This document shows positions 14,418 to 22,000 of a DNA stretch of 32,127 bases, piece after piece; within the stretch, counting starts at the first letter, position 1, and each line of letters starts with the position of its first letter. Location: positions 1-32,127 of IMG/VR virus record IMGVR_UViG_3300030106_002032; one strand, given 5' to 3'. Under the pieces are notes generated by a model. The model was not told the DNA's origin and did no database searches. It saw only the letters and a list, made by a program, of their open reading frames with translations. The stretch comes from a virus. The translations under genes and the position numbers were made by a program.

Positions 14418-15179
14418 ATGGACGATTCCCTGACGGATGCGCTGGACGCTATGGTTGCGGCCATTGATCTCGGCGCGGAAGAAGTAGAGGCGGATGATTA
14501 CGTTTCTGAGGAAAAGGGCGATACGGAATTCCTAGAGTTCAAGTCTGAAATCTTCGCGGAAGAGGATGACGAGAATTACGGCACCTTTGAGGGCTACGGA
14601 TCAGTCTTTAACAATACCGACCTCGGCAATGACGTAATAAGGCCGGGAGCCTTTGCCTCATCCCTAAAGTCCCGAGGCGTAAAGGGGGTCAAGCTCCTTT
14701 ATCAGCATAAGACCGATATGCCCATCGGGGTGTTTGATGAGATCATCGAGGATGGCAAAGGTCTTCGCGTCAAGGGCAGGCTGGCACTAAAGACCGCCGC
14801 AGGGCGTGATGCATATGAATTATTGAAGATGGGGGCATTGGACGGCTTGTCCATTGGCTTCCGTACTCAGCCAAAAGGTTACGACTATGATAAGCGGACG
14901 AGACGCCGTTCTATCAAGGATGTAGACTTGATGGAAATTTCTTTGGTCACTTTCCCAATGAATCCGCGAGCAACGGTTCATTCGGTAAAGGGTCAGGATA
15001 TTTCTATTAGAGAACTGGAAAAGGGGATGCGTGATGCCTTCGCTCTTTCTCGTTCAGAAGCGAAGATGGCAGCAAGGGCTGTGCATGAGTCTTTCCAGCA
15101 GCGTGATGCTGAAACGGAGGATGACGGCGAGGCCTTGGAGGCGCTATCTTCATTAACTGAAACCCTGAAAACTTTCTGA
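14418..15179 (+). CDS. HK97-family prohead protease
   Basis: ATG 14418, with GAAAGG seven bases upstream, gives 253 residues; the open frame extends to 14355 but that start lacks support. The protease core has 'GTFEGYGSVFNNTDLGNDVI' (55-74), a catalytic His97 in 'LLYQHKTDMPIG' and Ser145 in 'GALDGLSIGF'. It trims the capsid delta domain during maturation and probably itself. An acidic leader of about 40 residues precedes the core, longer than in the smallest relatives, and the acidic tail after 215 could be a self-cleavage site. It sits between MuF and the major capsid gene. Confidence 0.92.
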   Translation: MDDSLTDALDAMVAAIDLGAEEVEADDYVSEEKGDTEFLEFKSEIFAEEDDENYGTFEGYGSVFNNTDLGNDVIRPGAFASSLKSRGVKGVKLLYQHKTDMPIGVFDEIIEDGKGLRVKGRLALKTAAGRDAYELLKMGALDGLSIGFRTQPKGYDYDKRTRRRSIKDVDLMEISLVTFPMNPRATVHSVKGQDISIRELEKGMRDAFALSRSEAKMAARAVHESFQQRDAETEDDGEALEALSSLTETLKTF

Positions 15180-15189
15180 GGACCACTGC

Positions 15190-16407
15190 ATGGACAGTGA
15201 AATCAAGCAAAGCATCCAGCAGATCGGAGAGGCTTTTGAGCAGTTCAAAAGCGCCTACGATGAAAAGCTAGACGCAGTGCAAAAAGGTCAGGACGTTGAT
15301 CCGCTGCTGGAGGAGAAGCTCGCCAAAATTGAGGGCAAGCTGGATTCCTTTGAGCCAATCAATCAACAACTGACCGCGCAAGCGCAGAAGCAGGAAGAGC
15401 TTAAAGAGCAACTGGAGCGTATGGATACTGTCCTACGCCGCCCAGATGCCGGCCTTTCCGTTTCTGAGGTAGACCAAAAAATGGCAGCGTTTGATTCTTT
15501 TTGCCGTAAAGGCATTGAGGGTTTGACGCCGGACGAGAAAAAAGCCCTGACAGTCAGCAATGACTCCACGGGTGGCTATCTCGCCCCGCCTGAGTATGTG
15601 CGCGAGCTTTTGAAGACGGTTACGGAGATTTCTCCAATTCGTTCTATCGCTCGTATCCGCGCCACGGCGCAGCGCAGCATTCAGGTGCCGAAGCGTAGCG
15701 GCCAGTTCTCTGCGGCTTGGGTAGCTGAATCAGGCACCCGCTCTGAGACCACCGGCTACACGGTAGGCATGGAAGAGATTCCAGCGCATGAGCATTACGC
15801 TCTCGTAGACATCTCTGAGCAGGATTTGGAAGACAGCGTGTTCGACCTTGAGGCAGAAATGCAGCAAGAGTTCGCAGAGCAGTTCGCCAAGTCTGAGGGT
15901 ACGGCTTTCGTAAGCGGGTCCGCTGTTGGTCAGCCTGAGGGCATTATGACTAACGGGGACATCTCTTCAGTAAACTCCGGCGATGCCGATGAGATTACTG
16001 CTGACGGCCTTGTAACTCTCGCCCATAGCGTCAAATCAGAGTATGCCGCAAATGGCACGTTCGTTCTTAATCGGACGACACTTGGCAAGGTGCGGAAGCT
16101 CAAAGATACGGCGGGCCAGTATGTGTTTCAGGCTGGCATGATGCTCACCTCTGGGGTTCCAAATTCAATTTTGGGCCGACCCTATGTAGAAGCTACCGAT
16201 ATGCCTTCTGAAGGAACAAACACGTTCCCGGTTGCGTTCGGTGACTTCTCTCGCGGCTACATGATTGTGGACCGCGTGGCGATGGCTGTACTCCGTGATC
16301 CGTTCACACAGGCAACATCTGGCAATGTTCGTTATGTTGCTCGTCGCCGTGTGGGTGGTCAGGTTGTCATCCCCGAGGCGATTGCTAAACTCAAGTGCTC
16401 GACATAA
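15190..16407 (+). CDS. Major capsid protein, HK97 fold
   Basis: This 405-residue precursor has an N-terminal coiled-coil delta (scaffold) domain (about 1-118) and a capsid body from about 120. The body opens with 'SNDSTGGYLAPPEYVREL' and carries 'ISPIRSIARI', 'FSAAWVAES', 'GTAFVSGSAVGQPEGI', 'GTFVLNRTTLGKVRKLKD' and 'FGDFSRGYMIVDRV'. All are standard for HK97 gp5-type capsids. The upstream protease should cut at the delta/body border, near residues 115-125. A strong AGGA element precedes the next gene. Whether it cross-links cannot be told from the sequence. Confidence 0.95.
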   Translation: MDSEIKQSIQQIGEAFEQFKSAYDEKLDAVQKGQDVDPLLEEKLAKIEGKLDSFEPINQQLTAQAQKQEELKEQLERMDTVLRRPDAGLSVSEVDQKMAAFDSFCRKGIEGLTPDEKKALTVSNDSTGGYLAPPEYVRELLKTVTEISPIRSIARIRATAQRSIQVPKRSGQFSAAWVAESGTRSETTGYTVGMEEIPAHEHYALVDISEQDLEDSVFDLEAEMQQEFAEQFAKSEGTAFVSGSAVGQPEGIMTNGDISSVNSGDADEITADGLVTLAHSVKSEYAANGTFVLNRTTLGKVRKLKDTAGQYVFQAGMMLTSGVPNSILGRPYVEATDMPSEGTNTFPVAFGDFSRGYMIVDRVAMAVLRDPFTQATSGNVRYVARRRVGGQVVIPEAIAKLKCST

Positions 16408-16420
16408 GGAGGTCAATTAG

Positions 16421-16888
16421 ATGGCTAGAGACTTATCTAATAACATCAATCCTGCCGTCAGCCTTGCAGCCGCTACTCGTTCCGCTGCCGCAAATGGCAC
16501 GGGAGTAGACCTTCAGGGTTACGAAAGCGCCACCGTCCTTGTGGATGTGGGTGCTGAAGGCGATACCCTCTCGGGTTCGGTTTACTTTGAGGTGTCACTG
16601 GAGGAATCCGATGACAATTCTACGTTTACTGACTGCGCTCAAGCTGACATCGTGGACGGCACCATCGCCGCTGGCGGTATTTTCCTCAAGCTAGACGGGA
16701 CCGATAACGGCAACCCCGACACGGCTGGTGAAATTTACCGCGTTGGCTATGTTGGCGGTGCACGCTACATAAGGGTAGTTCTCGCTAAGACAGGGACGCA
16801 CTCAAACGGCACGCCTCTCGGGGCTATGGTCGTTAGAGGTCATGCGATCCATTCTAGTGACAATGCCTTTACGGCTCACAACGCCTAA
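16421..16888 (+). CDS. Probable head decoration protein
   Basis: This 155-residue protein is rich in Gly, Ala, Ser and Thr and looks all-beta ('ATVLVDVGAEGDTLSGSVYFEVSLEESDDNSTFTD'). It starts 14 bases after the major capsid stop with an AAGGAGG ribosome-binding site. Proteins of this length and pattern often follow the capsid gene in siphophages and resemble discoidin-like or decoration beta-sandwiches. The call rests on position and composition. Confidence 0.65.
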   Translation: MARDLSNNINPAVSLAAATRSAAANGTGVDLQGYESATVLVDVGAEGDTLSGSVYFEVSLEESDDNSTFTDCAQADIVDGTIAAGGIFLKLDGTDNGNPDTAGEIYRVGYVGGARYIRVVLAKTGTHSNGTPLGAMVVRGHAIHSSDNAFTAHNA

Positions 16889-16902
16889 AGCATGAGAGAC
16901 GG

Positions 16903-16916
16903 GGGGCGCAAGCCCC
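16903..16916 (+). terminator. GNRA-capped hairpin after the capsid genes
   Basis: GGGGC (16903-16907), the tetraloop GCAA (16908-16911) and GCCCC (16912-16916) form a very stable hairpin between the decoration gene and the Lys-rich protein gene. No proper T run follows, only TCGTATCTTT. It may be an attenuator or an RNA-stability element trimming message levels after the capsid genes. Confidence 0.45.
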
Positions 16917-16941
16917 TCGTATCTTTCAATAGGGGGTTGAA

Positions 16942-17208
16942 ATGCCTAAGCAGTACAAAGTTATTGTCCCGAAGGCCGGCAAGGCTGGAGAGGCTGCTAA
17001 TGATGTGCGCTTGTATGAGCGTGACTCTATTGTTACCGCATCGGAAGGCTGGCAATCCGAAGAGATGGACAGGTTCGTTGCCAACGGCTGGGCGATGGAG
17101 GTAAAGGTTGACGCGCCGGACGAAGTGGGTGCGCCAGAGCAGATCAAAGCGCCAAAGAAAAAAGCAGCAAGAAAGAAAGCAGCAAGAAAGAAAGCGGCCA
17201 AGTCCTAA
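16942..17208 (+). CDS. Small protein with histone-H1-like Lys/Ala tail
   Basis: This 88-residue protein has an N-terminal half with 'YKVIVPKAGKAGEAAND', then an acidic middle. The C-terminal 20 residues are KAARK repeats (residues 74-88: K-A-A-R-K twice, then K-A-A-K-S). Such tails bind nucleic acid or acidic surfaces by charge. It starts after the hairpin with a GGGGG-type ribosome-binding site. Its place after the capsid gene fits a small head or packaging-associated protein. I do not recognise the family. Confidence 0.65.
   Translation: MPKQYKVIVPKAGKAGEAANDVRLYERDSIVTASEGWQSEEMDRFVANGWAMEVKVDAPDEVGAPEQIKAPKKKAARKKAARKKAAKS
17161..17202 (+). repeat. 15-bp tandem repeat encoding KAARK
   Basis: The unit AAAGCAGCAAGAAAG occurs at 17161-17175 and 17176-17190 with a diverged third copy. 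It lies in the 3' end of the small Lys-rich protein gene and can expand or contract by slippage without changing the frame, so tail length may vary between relatives. Confidence 0.85.
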
Positions 17209-17212
17209 CAGC

Positions 17213-17401
17213 GTGAGCGAATCATCGGACAGGGTGGCATCTGAGCTTGATGCACATGAGCGAGAATGCGCCTTGCGCTACCAGATGATTGAGACGCAGC
17301 TAGAGGATGGCAAGAAGCGGTTCGTCCGCTTAGAAACAATGATCTGGGGGCTTTATGCCCTTATGATTACCTCTACCGTACTATCTCAGGTCTTGAAATG
17401 A
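17213..17401 (+). CDS. Small coiled-coil protein with C-terminal membrane segment
   Basis: The GTG start at 17213 gives 62 residues. A larger frame beginning at 17108 overlaps the Lys-rich tail and is not needed. Residues 1-40 are charged and likely helical ('LDAHERECALRYQMIETQLEDGKKRF'). Residues 41-60 are a hydrophobic helix ('LETMIWGLYALMITSTVLSQ'). This coiled-coil plus membrane-anchor plan matches small phage XhlA-like or holin-accessory proteins. The stop overlaps the next start (ATGA). A lysis role is a guess, and no endolysin is seen nearby. Confidence 0.55.
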   Translation: MSESSDRVASELDAHERECALRYQMIETQLEDGKKRFVRLETMIWGLYALMITSTVLSQVLK

Positions 17402-17733
17402 CGCAGACCGTTTTCCTAGTACAAGGCGATACCGGGCCAAACATAAAGGTCAATCTGACTAGGGCTGACACAGGCTCGGCGGTCAATTGTGCGTCTGGCA
17501 CCTGTACGCTAAAGGTTAGGGCCAGAGGCGCAACTTCAAACAGCTTTACCCTGACAGCAACAGATCAAGGGACCAACCTAGAAAACGGCATACTAATGTT
17601 CGGTGTGGGCAGTAATCTGGGAAGCCTTAGCGCGGGCGAGTATGAAGGCGAGGTGAATGTAGTTTTCGCTGACGGCACTATTGAAACGGTTTACGAGACT
17701 GTGCAGATAGTAGTGAGGGAAGATTTTGCATGA
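17398..17733 (+). CDS. BppU-like beta-sandwich structural protein
   Basis: This 111-residue all-beta protein reads 'TVFLVQGDTGPNIKVNLTRADTGSAVN', then 'ATDQGTNLENGILMFGVG', then 'AGEYEGEVNVVFADGTIETVYE'. The pattern resembles the N-terminal domain of phage BppU/DUF2479 upper-baseplate proteins, which attach receptor-binding fibers. The start overlaps the upstream stop and the end overlaps the next gene, so it is co-translated with the repeat protein downstream. An attachment adaptor is plausible. Confidence 0.62.
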   Translation: MTQTVFLVQGDTGPNIKVNLTRADTGSAVNCASGTCTLKVRARGATSNSFTLTATDQGTNLENGILMFGVGSNLGSLSAGEYEGEVNVVFADGTIETVYETVQIVVREDFA

Positions 17734-18617
17734 GTTCATCTCCTCCGATTGTCCTGTCTATAGACGAGCAGGCGATACGTGCGGAGGCAGTAGACACTGC
17801 CCTAGAGCATTCCTTATCTGACCAAAGGATAAGCGCCTCCGTAGCGGATACCGGCGCAGTTGCAGAGTTTGTTTCTCAGGCTATATCCGCCGTCTACGAG
17901 ACGGGCCTTTTCTTTATTTTCAAAGAGTTGGACGACCAAATTGTATCCTTGTCGGATTCAATGGTTCGGGCTTTTACAACCACAAAGGCTGATGCGATTG
18001 TTTCAGCAGAATCCCACGCTATCACGCTAACAAGGCCGGCGGCGGACTCATCTGCCTTTACTGACGCAGACACCTTGCTCGTTGGTAAGGTTTTATCAGA
18101 ATCCCCAGCATTCTCAGAGTCCTCTACTTTTTCTTACACGAAGCCGCTATCTGATAGCCCATCTTTAGCTGATTCTTTTTCTTCCACTTTTACAAAGCCA
18201 GCAGCCAACGCCTCCGCTTTTACAGATGCGGATGTTCTGACCTTTGGCAAGGTATCTAGTAATTCCTCGGCACTTACTGACTCAGATACGCTTGCCTTTA
18301 CTAAACCGGCCAGTGAATCCCTCGCGCTTTCGGAGAGCAGTGCCTTTGTAGTGACCAAGGCGCTCGCTGATTCTGTGGTATCCACGGATGACGCTGACGG
18401 AGAGGCTTCGGTCTTAGACGATCAAGAGATGAGCTTCTTTAAGGCCACCTCAAATAGTGCTGCAATTGGGGATAGTGATACACTGTCCTTCACTAAATTA
18501 GCCACAGACAGCGCGGCATTCACGGATTCTGGGTCTGTTATAAGTCAGGGGTATGTTGATACGCATACCTACTTCTTAGAAGATTACGTGGGCCTGTCGG
18601 CATCGTTCACAGCATAG
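17730..18617 (+). CDS. Ser/Asp/Thr-rich repeat surface protein
   Basis: This 295-residue protein is dominated, from about residue 95 to 275, by imperfect repeats of roughly 18-22 residues with the core 'A-F-T-D-(A/S)-D-T-L-x-F-x-K'. Examples are 'SSAFTDADTLLVGKV', 'SALTDSDTLAFTKPAS' and 'SAAIGDSDTLSFTKL'. It ends in an aromatic motif 'YFLEDYVGLSASF'. The acidic extended repeats suggest a fibrous shaft or flexible surface spike, with the C-terminal motif acting as a cap or docking site. It is flanked by the BppU-like and fiber-associated genes. Confidence 0.65.
   Translation: MSSSPPIVLSIDEQAIRAEAVDTALEHSLSDQRISASVADTGAVAEFVSQAISAVYETGLFFIFKELDDQIVSLSDSMVRAFTTTKADAIVSAESHAITLTRPAADSSAFTDADTLLVGKVLSESPAFSESSTFSYTKPLSDSPSLADSFSSTFTKPAANASAFTDADVLTFGKVSSNSSALTDSDTLAFTKPASESLALSESSAFVVTKALADSVVSTDDADGEASVLDDQEMSFFKATSNSAAIGDSDTLSFTKLATDSAAFTDSGSVISQGYVDTHTYFLEDYVGLSASFTA
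18020..18530 (+). repeat. Degenerate in-frame repeats of the surface protein
   Basis: Imperfect units of about 60 bases encode the 'TDSDTLxFTKPxS'-like motif. They are diverged in DNA but clear in protein, which indicates old duplications kept by selection on the protein. Confidence 0.6.
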
Positions 18618-18627
18618 AGACGAGAGC

Positions 18628-19080
18628 ATGGAAGAATCAGCACTTATCATCCGGGGCGACGTTGGCATTGTGCTATATGACGCCCTAGGCGAAGTCAAAG
18701 ACGAGAGGAGCATTCACAACCTCGTAACTACGGCGGGTCGAGGGTTCATTATTGACCGCATGCTTGGCACAAGCGCGGGGGTTATGTCCCATATGGAAGT
18801 CGGGACAGGAACTACTAATCCGGCGGCTGGCGATACTGCGCTAGAGTCTGCGGTCAGTAGCTCAAGGACCGCGTTGGCGTCCTCTACCGATAATGGCACG
18901 ACCGTAACCTATGTCTGCAACTTTGGCGCTGGGACAGGCACAGGAGCGCTGACAGAGGCCGGAATCCTCAATGCTTCAAGTGGCGGAACTTTGTTGTGTC
19001 GGACTGAGTTTTCAGTGGTCAATAAGGCCGCAGATGACACAATGTCTATCACTTGGACAATTAGCATCACGGCTAGCTAA
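18628..19080 (+). CDS. Fiber-associated structural protein (hypothetical)
   Basis: This 150-residue protein reads 'NLVTTAGRGFIIDRMLG', 'MSHMEVGTGTTNPAAGDTAL', 'TYVCNFGAGTGTGALTEAGI' and 'TMSITWTISI'. The last part is a beta-rich end typical of small phage tail or fiber-decoration proteins. It lies directly before the large fiber gene, two bases apart, and is probably co-assembled with it. The exact role is not known. Confidence 0.6.
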   Translation: MEESALIIRGDVGIVLYDALGEVKDERSIHNLVTTAGRGFIIDRMLGTSAGVMSHMEVGTGTTNPAAGDTALESAVSSSRTALASSTDNGTTVTYVCNFGAGTGTGALTEAGILNASSGGTLLCRTEFSVVNKAADDTMSITWTISITAS

Positions 19081-19082
19081 CT

Positions 19083-22000
19083 ATGGCGACAATCGTAACC
19101 CGTTCGGGCAAAGGCTCGCCGCTAACCAATACTGAAGTTGACGCTAACTTCACAAACCTGAACAGCGATAAGTTAGAGCTTTCAGGCGGCACCATGACGG
19201 GCAACCTCGTGGTCCCAAATTTAAGCATCACGAGTACAAATTGGTTCGGGTTTGGAGATTACGGCGAAAGAATCAGCGGCTCTAACGCTGCCAGTAAGCT
19301 TTTCTTTTATACAGATGCGACGCTTGCGCTGACGCTGGAAGATACTCAGGACGCCACGTTCGCTGGAAAAATAACGGCCACAGCGGCGGGGACGAACAGC
19401 AGTCTATACGCTCTGGATTTGAGTCGATCAGGGAGTGGGAGCAGTCCTGACATATGGGCGGATAGCAATAATTTGGTTCTAGGCACAAGTGCCTCTACTG
19501 CTGTTTTAACTCTTTTGAACAGCAATGCTACGTTCGCGGGTGATGTCAGTATTCCGGTAGGAAACAAGCTGTACTTGGGTGGCGGCAGTCACACGTACAT
19601 CTCTGAAGACATTGATGACAGAGTTAGATTCTTTGCCGGAGGCACGGAATTTCTCCGGTTTACCGAAGATTCCAGCGACATAACAAATCTATACACGGAT
19701 ATGAATATTGCTGGCGGTCTCGAAATCGCTCACAGCAGCGACAACGGATTCAAAGTCACTGCAAATGATACGGTTGCTAATACCCCATTTGCAGCAATGC
19801 GCCTTGACTACAATGCGAGTGGTTCCGACACTCTTACAACTGACCGGGCGCATATCGGGCTTGAGATTGACGTAGATTCTAGCGCGTCTGGCGGAGATAC
19901 AAGTAACGAGCATCGGTTGTATGGCGTGTGGACCCACACAAAAGCTACTGGTGATTCAGACCTAGTTTATGGCGGCTATTTCCAAGGTGAAGCAGAGCAG
20001 ACGGCAGGAACAATCACCAGCGTTTTCGGTGTATATGGACGCGCCGATAGTGATCCTGCTGCCGGTACGGTTTCTAGTGCTTATGGCGTGTATGGCTACG
20101 CTCCTATCCAGAATGCTTCCGGTACAGGCGTAACAAATGCGTTCGGGGTATACGGAAAAACCCTACTTCAACAGGCAAACGTAGCAGACGTTGCTCAGCT
20201 AATTGGTGGCTACTTTGAAGTTGAGCTATCTGATCCTCTATCCGGATCAGTTGAAATCAACACGATTTATGCTGTTCGTGCCGAGATCGACAACAACGAC
20301 GAGGACACCGTACACCTCGACATTGATAACACTGAAAGCTATCTCTATTACGGCAACTACGCGGGAACGCAGCCGGGTAATGCCTACGGCGTATACATTG
20401 TTGATGATGTTCCTAGCTACTTTGGGGGAAGCGTAGGTCTAGGCACTTCCGGGCCGACCGAAACGCTTACGGTTGATGGCGATACTAACGTCACGGGTCA
20501 AATGTACATCGGACCTAACAACGCTGATCGCAGACCGTTTGCCAAGAAAAGCAACTGGGGTTATTCATCTTCCTACAAGGCTATCATTTTAGGATCTACC
20601 TCTACCGCACCGGGTACTGAGGTCGAGGGAGCCACTACGATTTCGTTTGGCTACGATCCGTCTACCAATTCTGACGGCTCTTTCAGTGGCGACGGACGAG
20701 AAATCCTTTTTCGGAACGGGCAGACGTTTGTCACCCCTAACAGTGCAAACGATGATTTTAATCAATATCACCTAGTGCTGAAGGACGGCAACGTAGGGAT
20801 AGGCGCAGCGTCACCGTCCAGCCTGCTGCATTTATCGGCAGCGGCAAGTCCTACGCTGCGAATTGTAGATACGACTAATGACTGTACGCTGTTGGCTTAT
20901 GCACAGGACAGCGAAGCAATCGTAGGAACGTACAGCAACCACAATTTAGGGCTGTTCACTAATAGTACCCGCGCAGTAACAATTGATACGTCGCAGAACG
21001 CCACGTTTGCTGGTGCCGCAACTGCTACAGCCTTAACGATTAGTGCTTCCGCTGGAAAGCTCGCTTTCGCCAATGACGCAGCTAATTACTATATCCATCA
21101 GAAAGACACCACTGATGGCATTTTGCTATCCGGTTATTACGGCGTCAGCCTAGGGCATCAGGGTGCTAAGAAATTGCAAGTTGACTCCGCGGGTGTCGAC
21201 ATCACTGGTGACGCCACGGTTTCCGGCGATGTTACTTTTGACTCTGGCAAGAAAATCGGCTTAGAACTTGTCGGTGAAGCAGAAGCCACAGTTGGTCCGG
21301 GCTGGATGACCGTTGCTGCGTATACCAGTGGGCGTCAGCACGGAGAAATCATCGTTACGGACGCCGATAGCGGAGATCATGGGTTCATCCGTATTGACTG
21401 GCTCCACTCCTACGCCGACTCAAATTTCACCGTATTAAATACGGGAGGTCACTCCAACCGCATCACGGGTTGCCGAGTTCTGTATCAAACATCAAATATT
21501 ACCTACGGAACTTACGTTCTTCAGGTGTACGTGACCGTGGAGTCCACTTACGAGGTAAGTGTTTACCACCACCACGGCACAACTGATTACGGTCAGTTCA
21601 CGGTTCAAACCCCGGTCATTGCGGACACAATCACCGGGTACGCCGTGCATGGAAATCAGATTGAGGGGCTGGATAGCTATAGCTTTGCGAGCGAAGAAGG
21701 GATTCAGGCCGGAGGGTCATGCCTGATCAACGGGAGAATGTCCCTTAAAGAAGGAGGAGAGCCGTATGCATACGGTACTCTGCTGTTAGAGGCCAATTCA
21801 TCTAGTCGTCAAATCCGCATATCGCCCCCATCAGACTCAGCGAATGGGTACATTGACTACCGAGGCGGAAACCTCCTATTCAAGGACGACGGCTCCGAGA
21901 CGATGCGGTTTGCCGGTGGGGGCAACATAGTAATAGGACACAGCACAGTTGAATCGTCCATTTGGTCAATTACCCCAAGGCTTCAGATAGAAGGGAACAA

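Noticed and set aside
17108-17212. Upstream extension of the small membrane protein through the Lys/Arg/Gln-rich frame
   Set aside because: This would be the repeat region of the preceding gene read in another frame. GTG 17213 avoids the overlap and leaves a sensible coiled-coil/membrane protein. The slippery-looking A run there is not in a canonical -1 arrangement for this frame.
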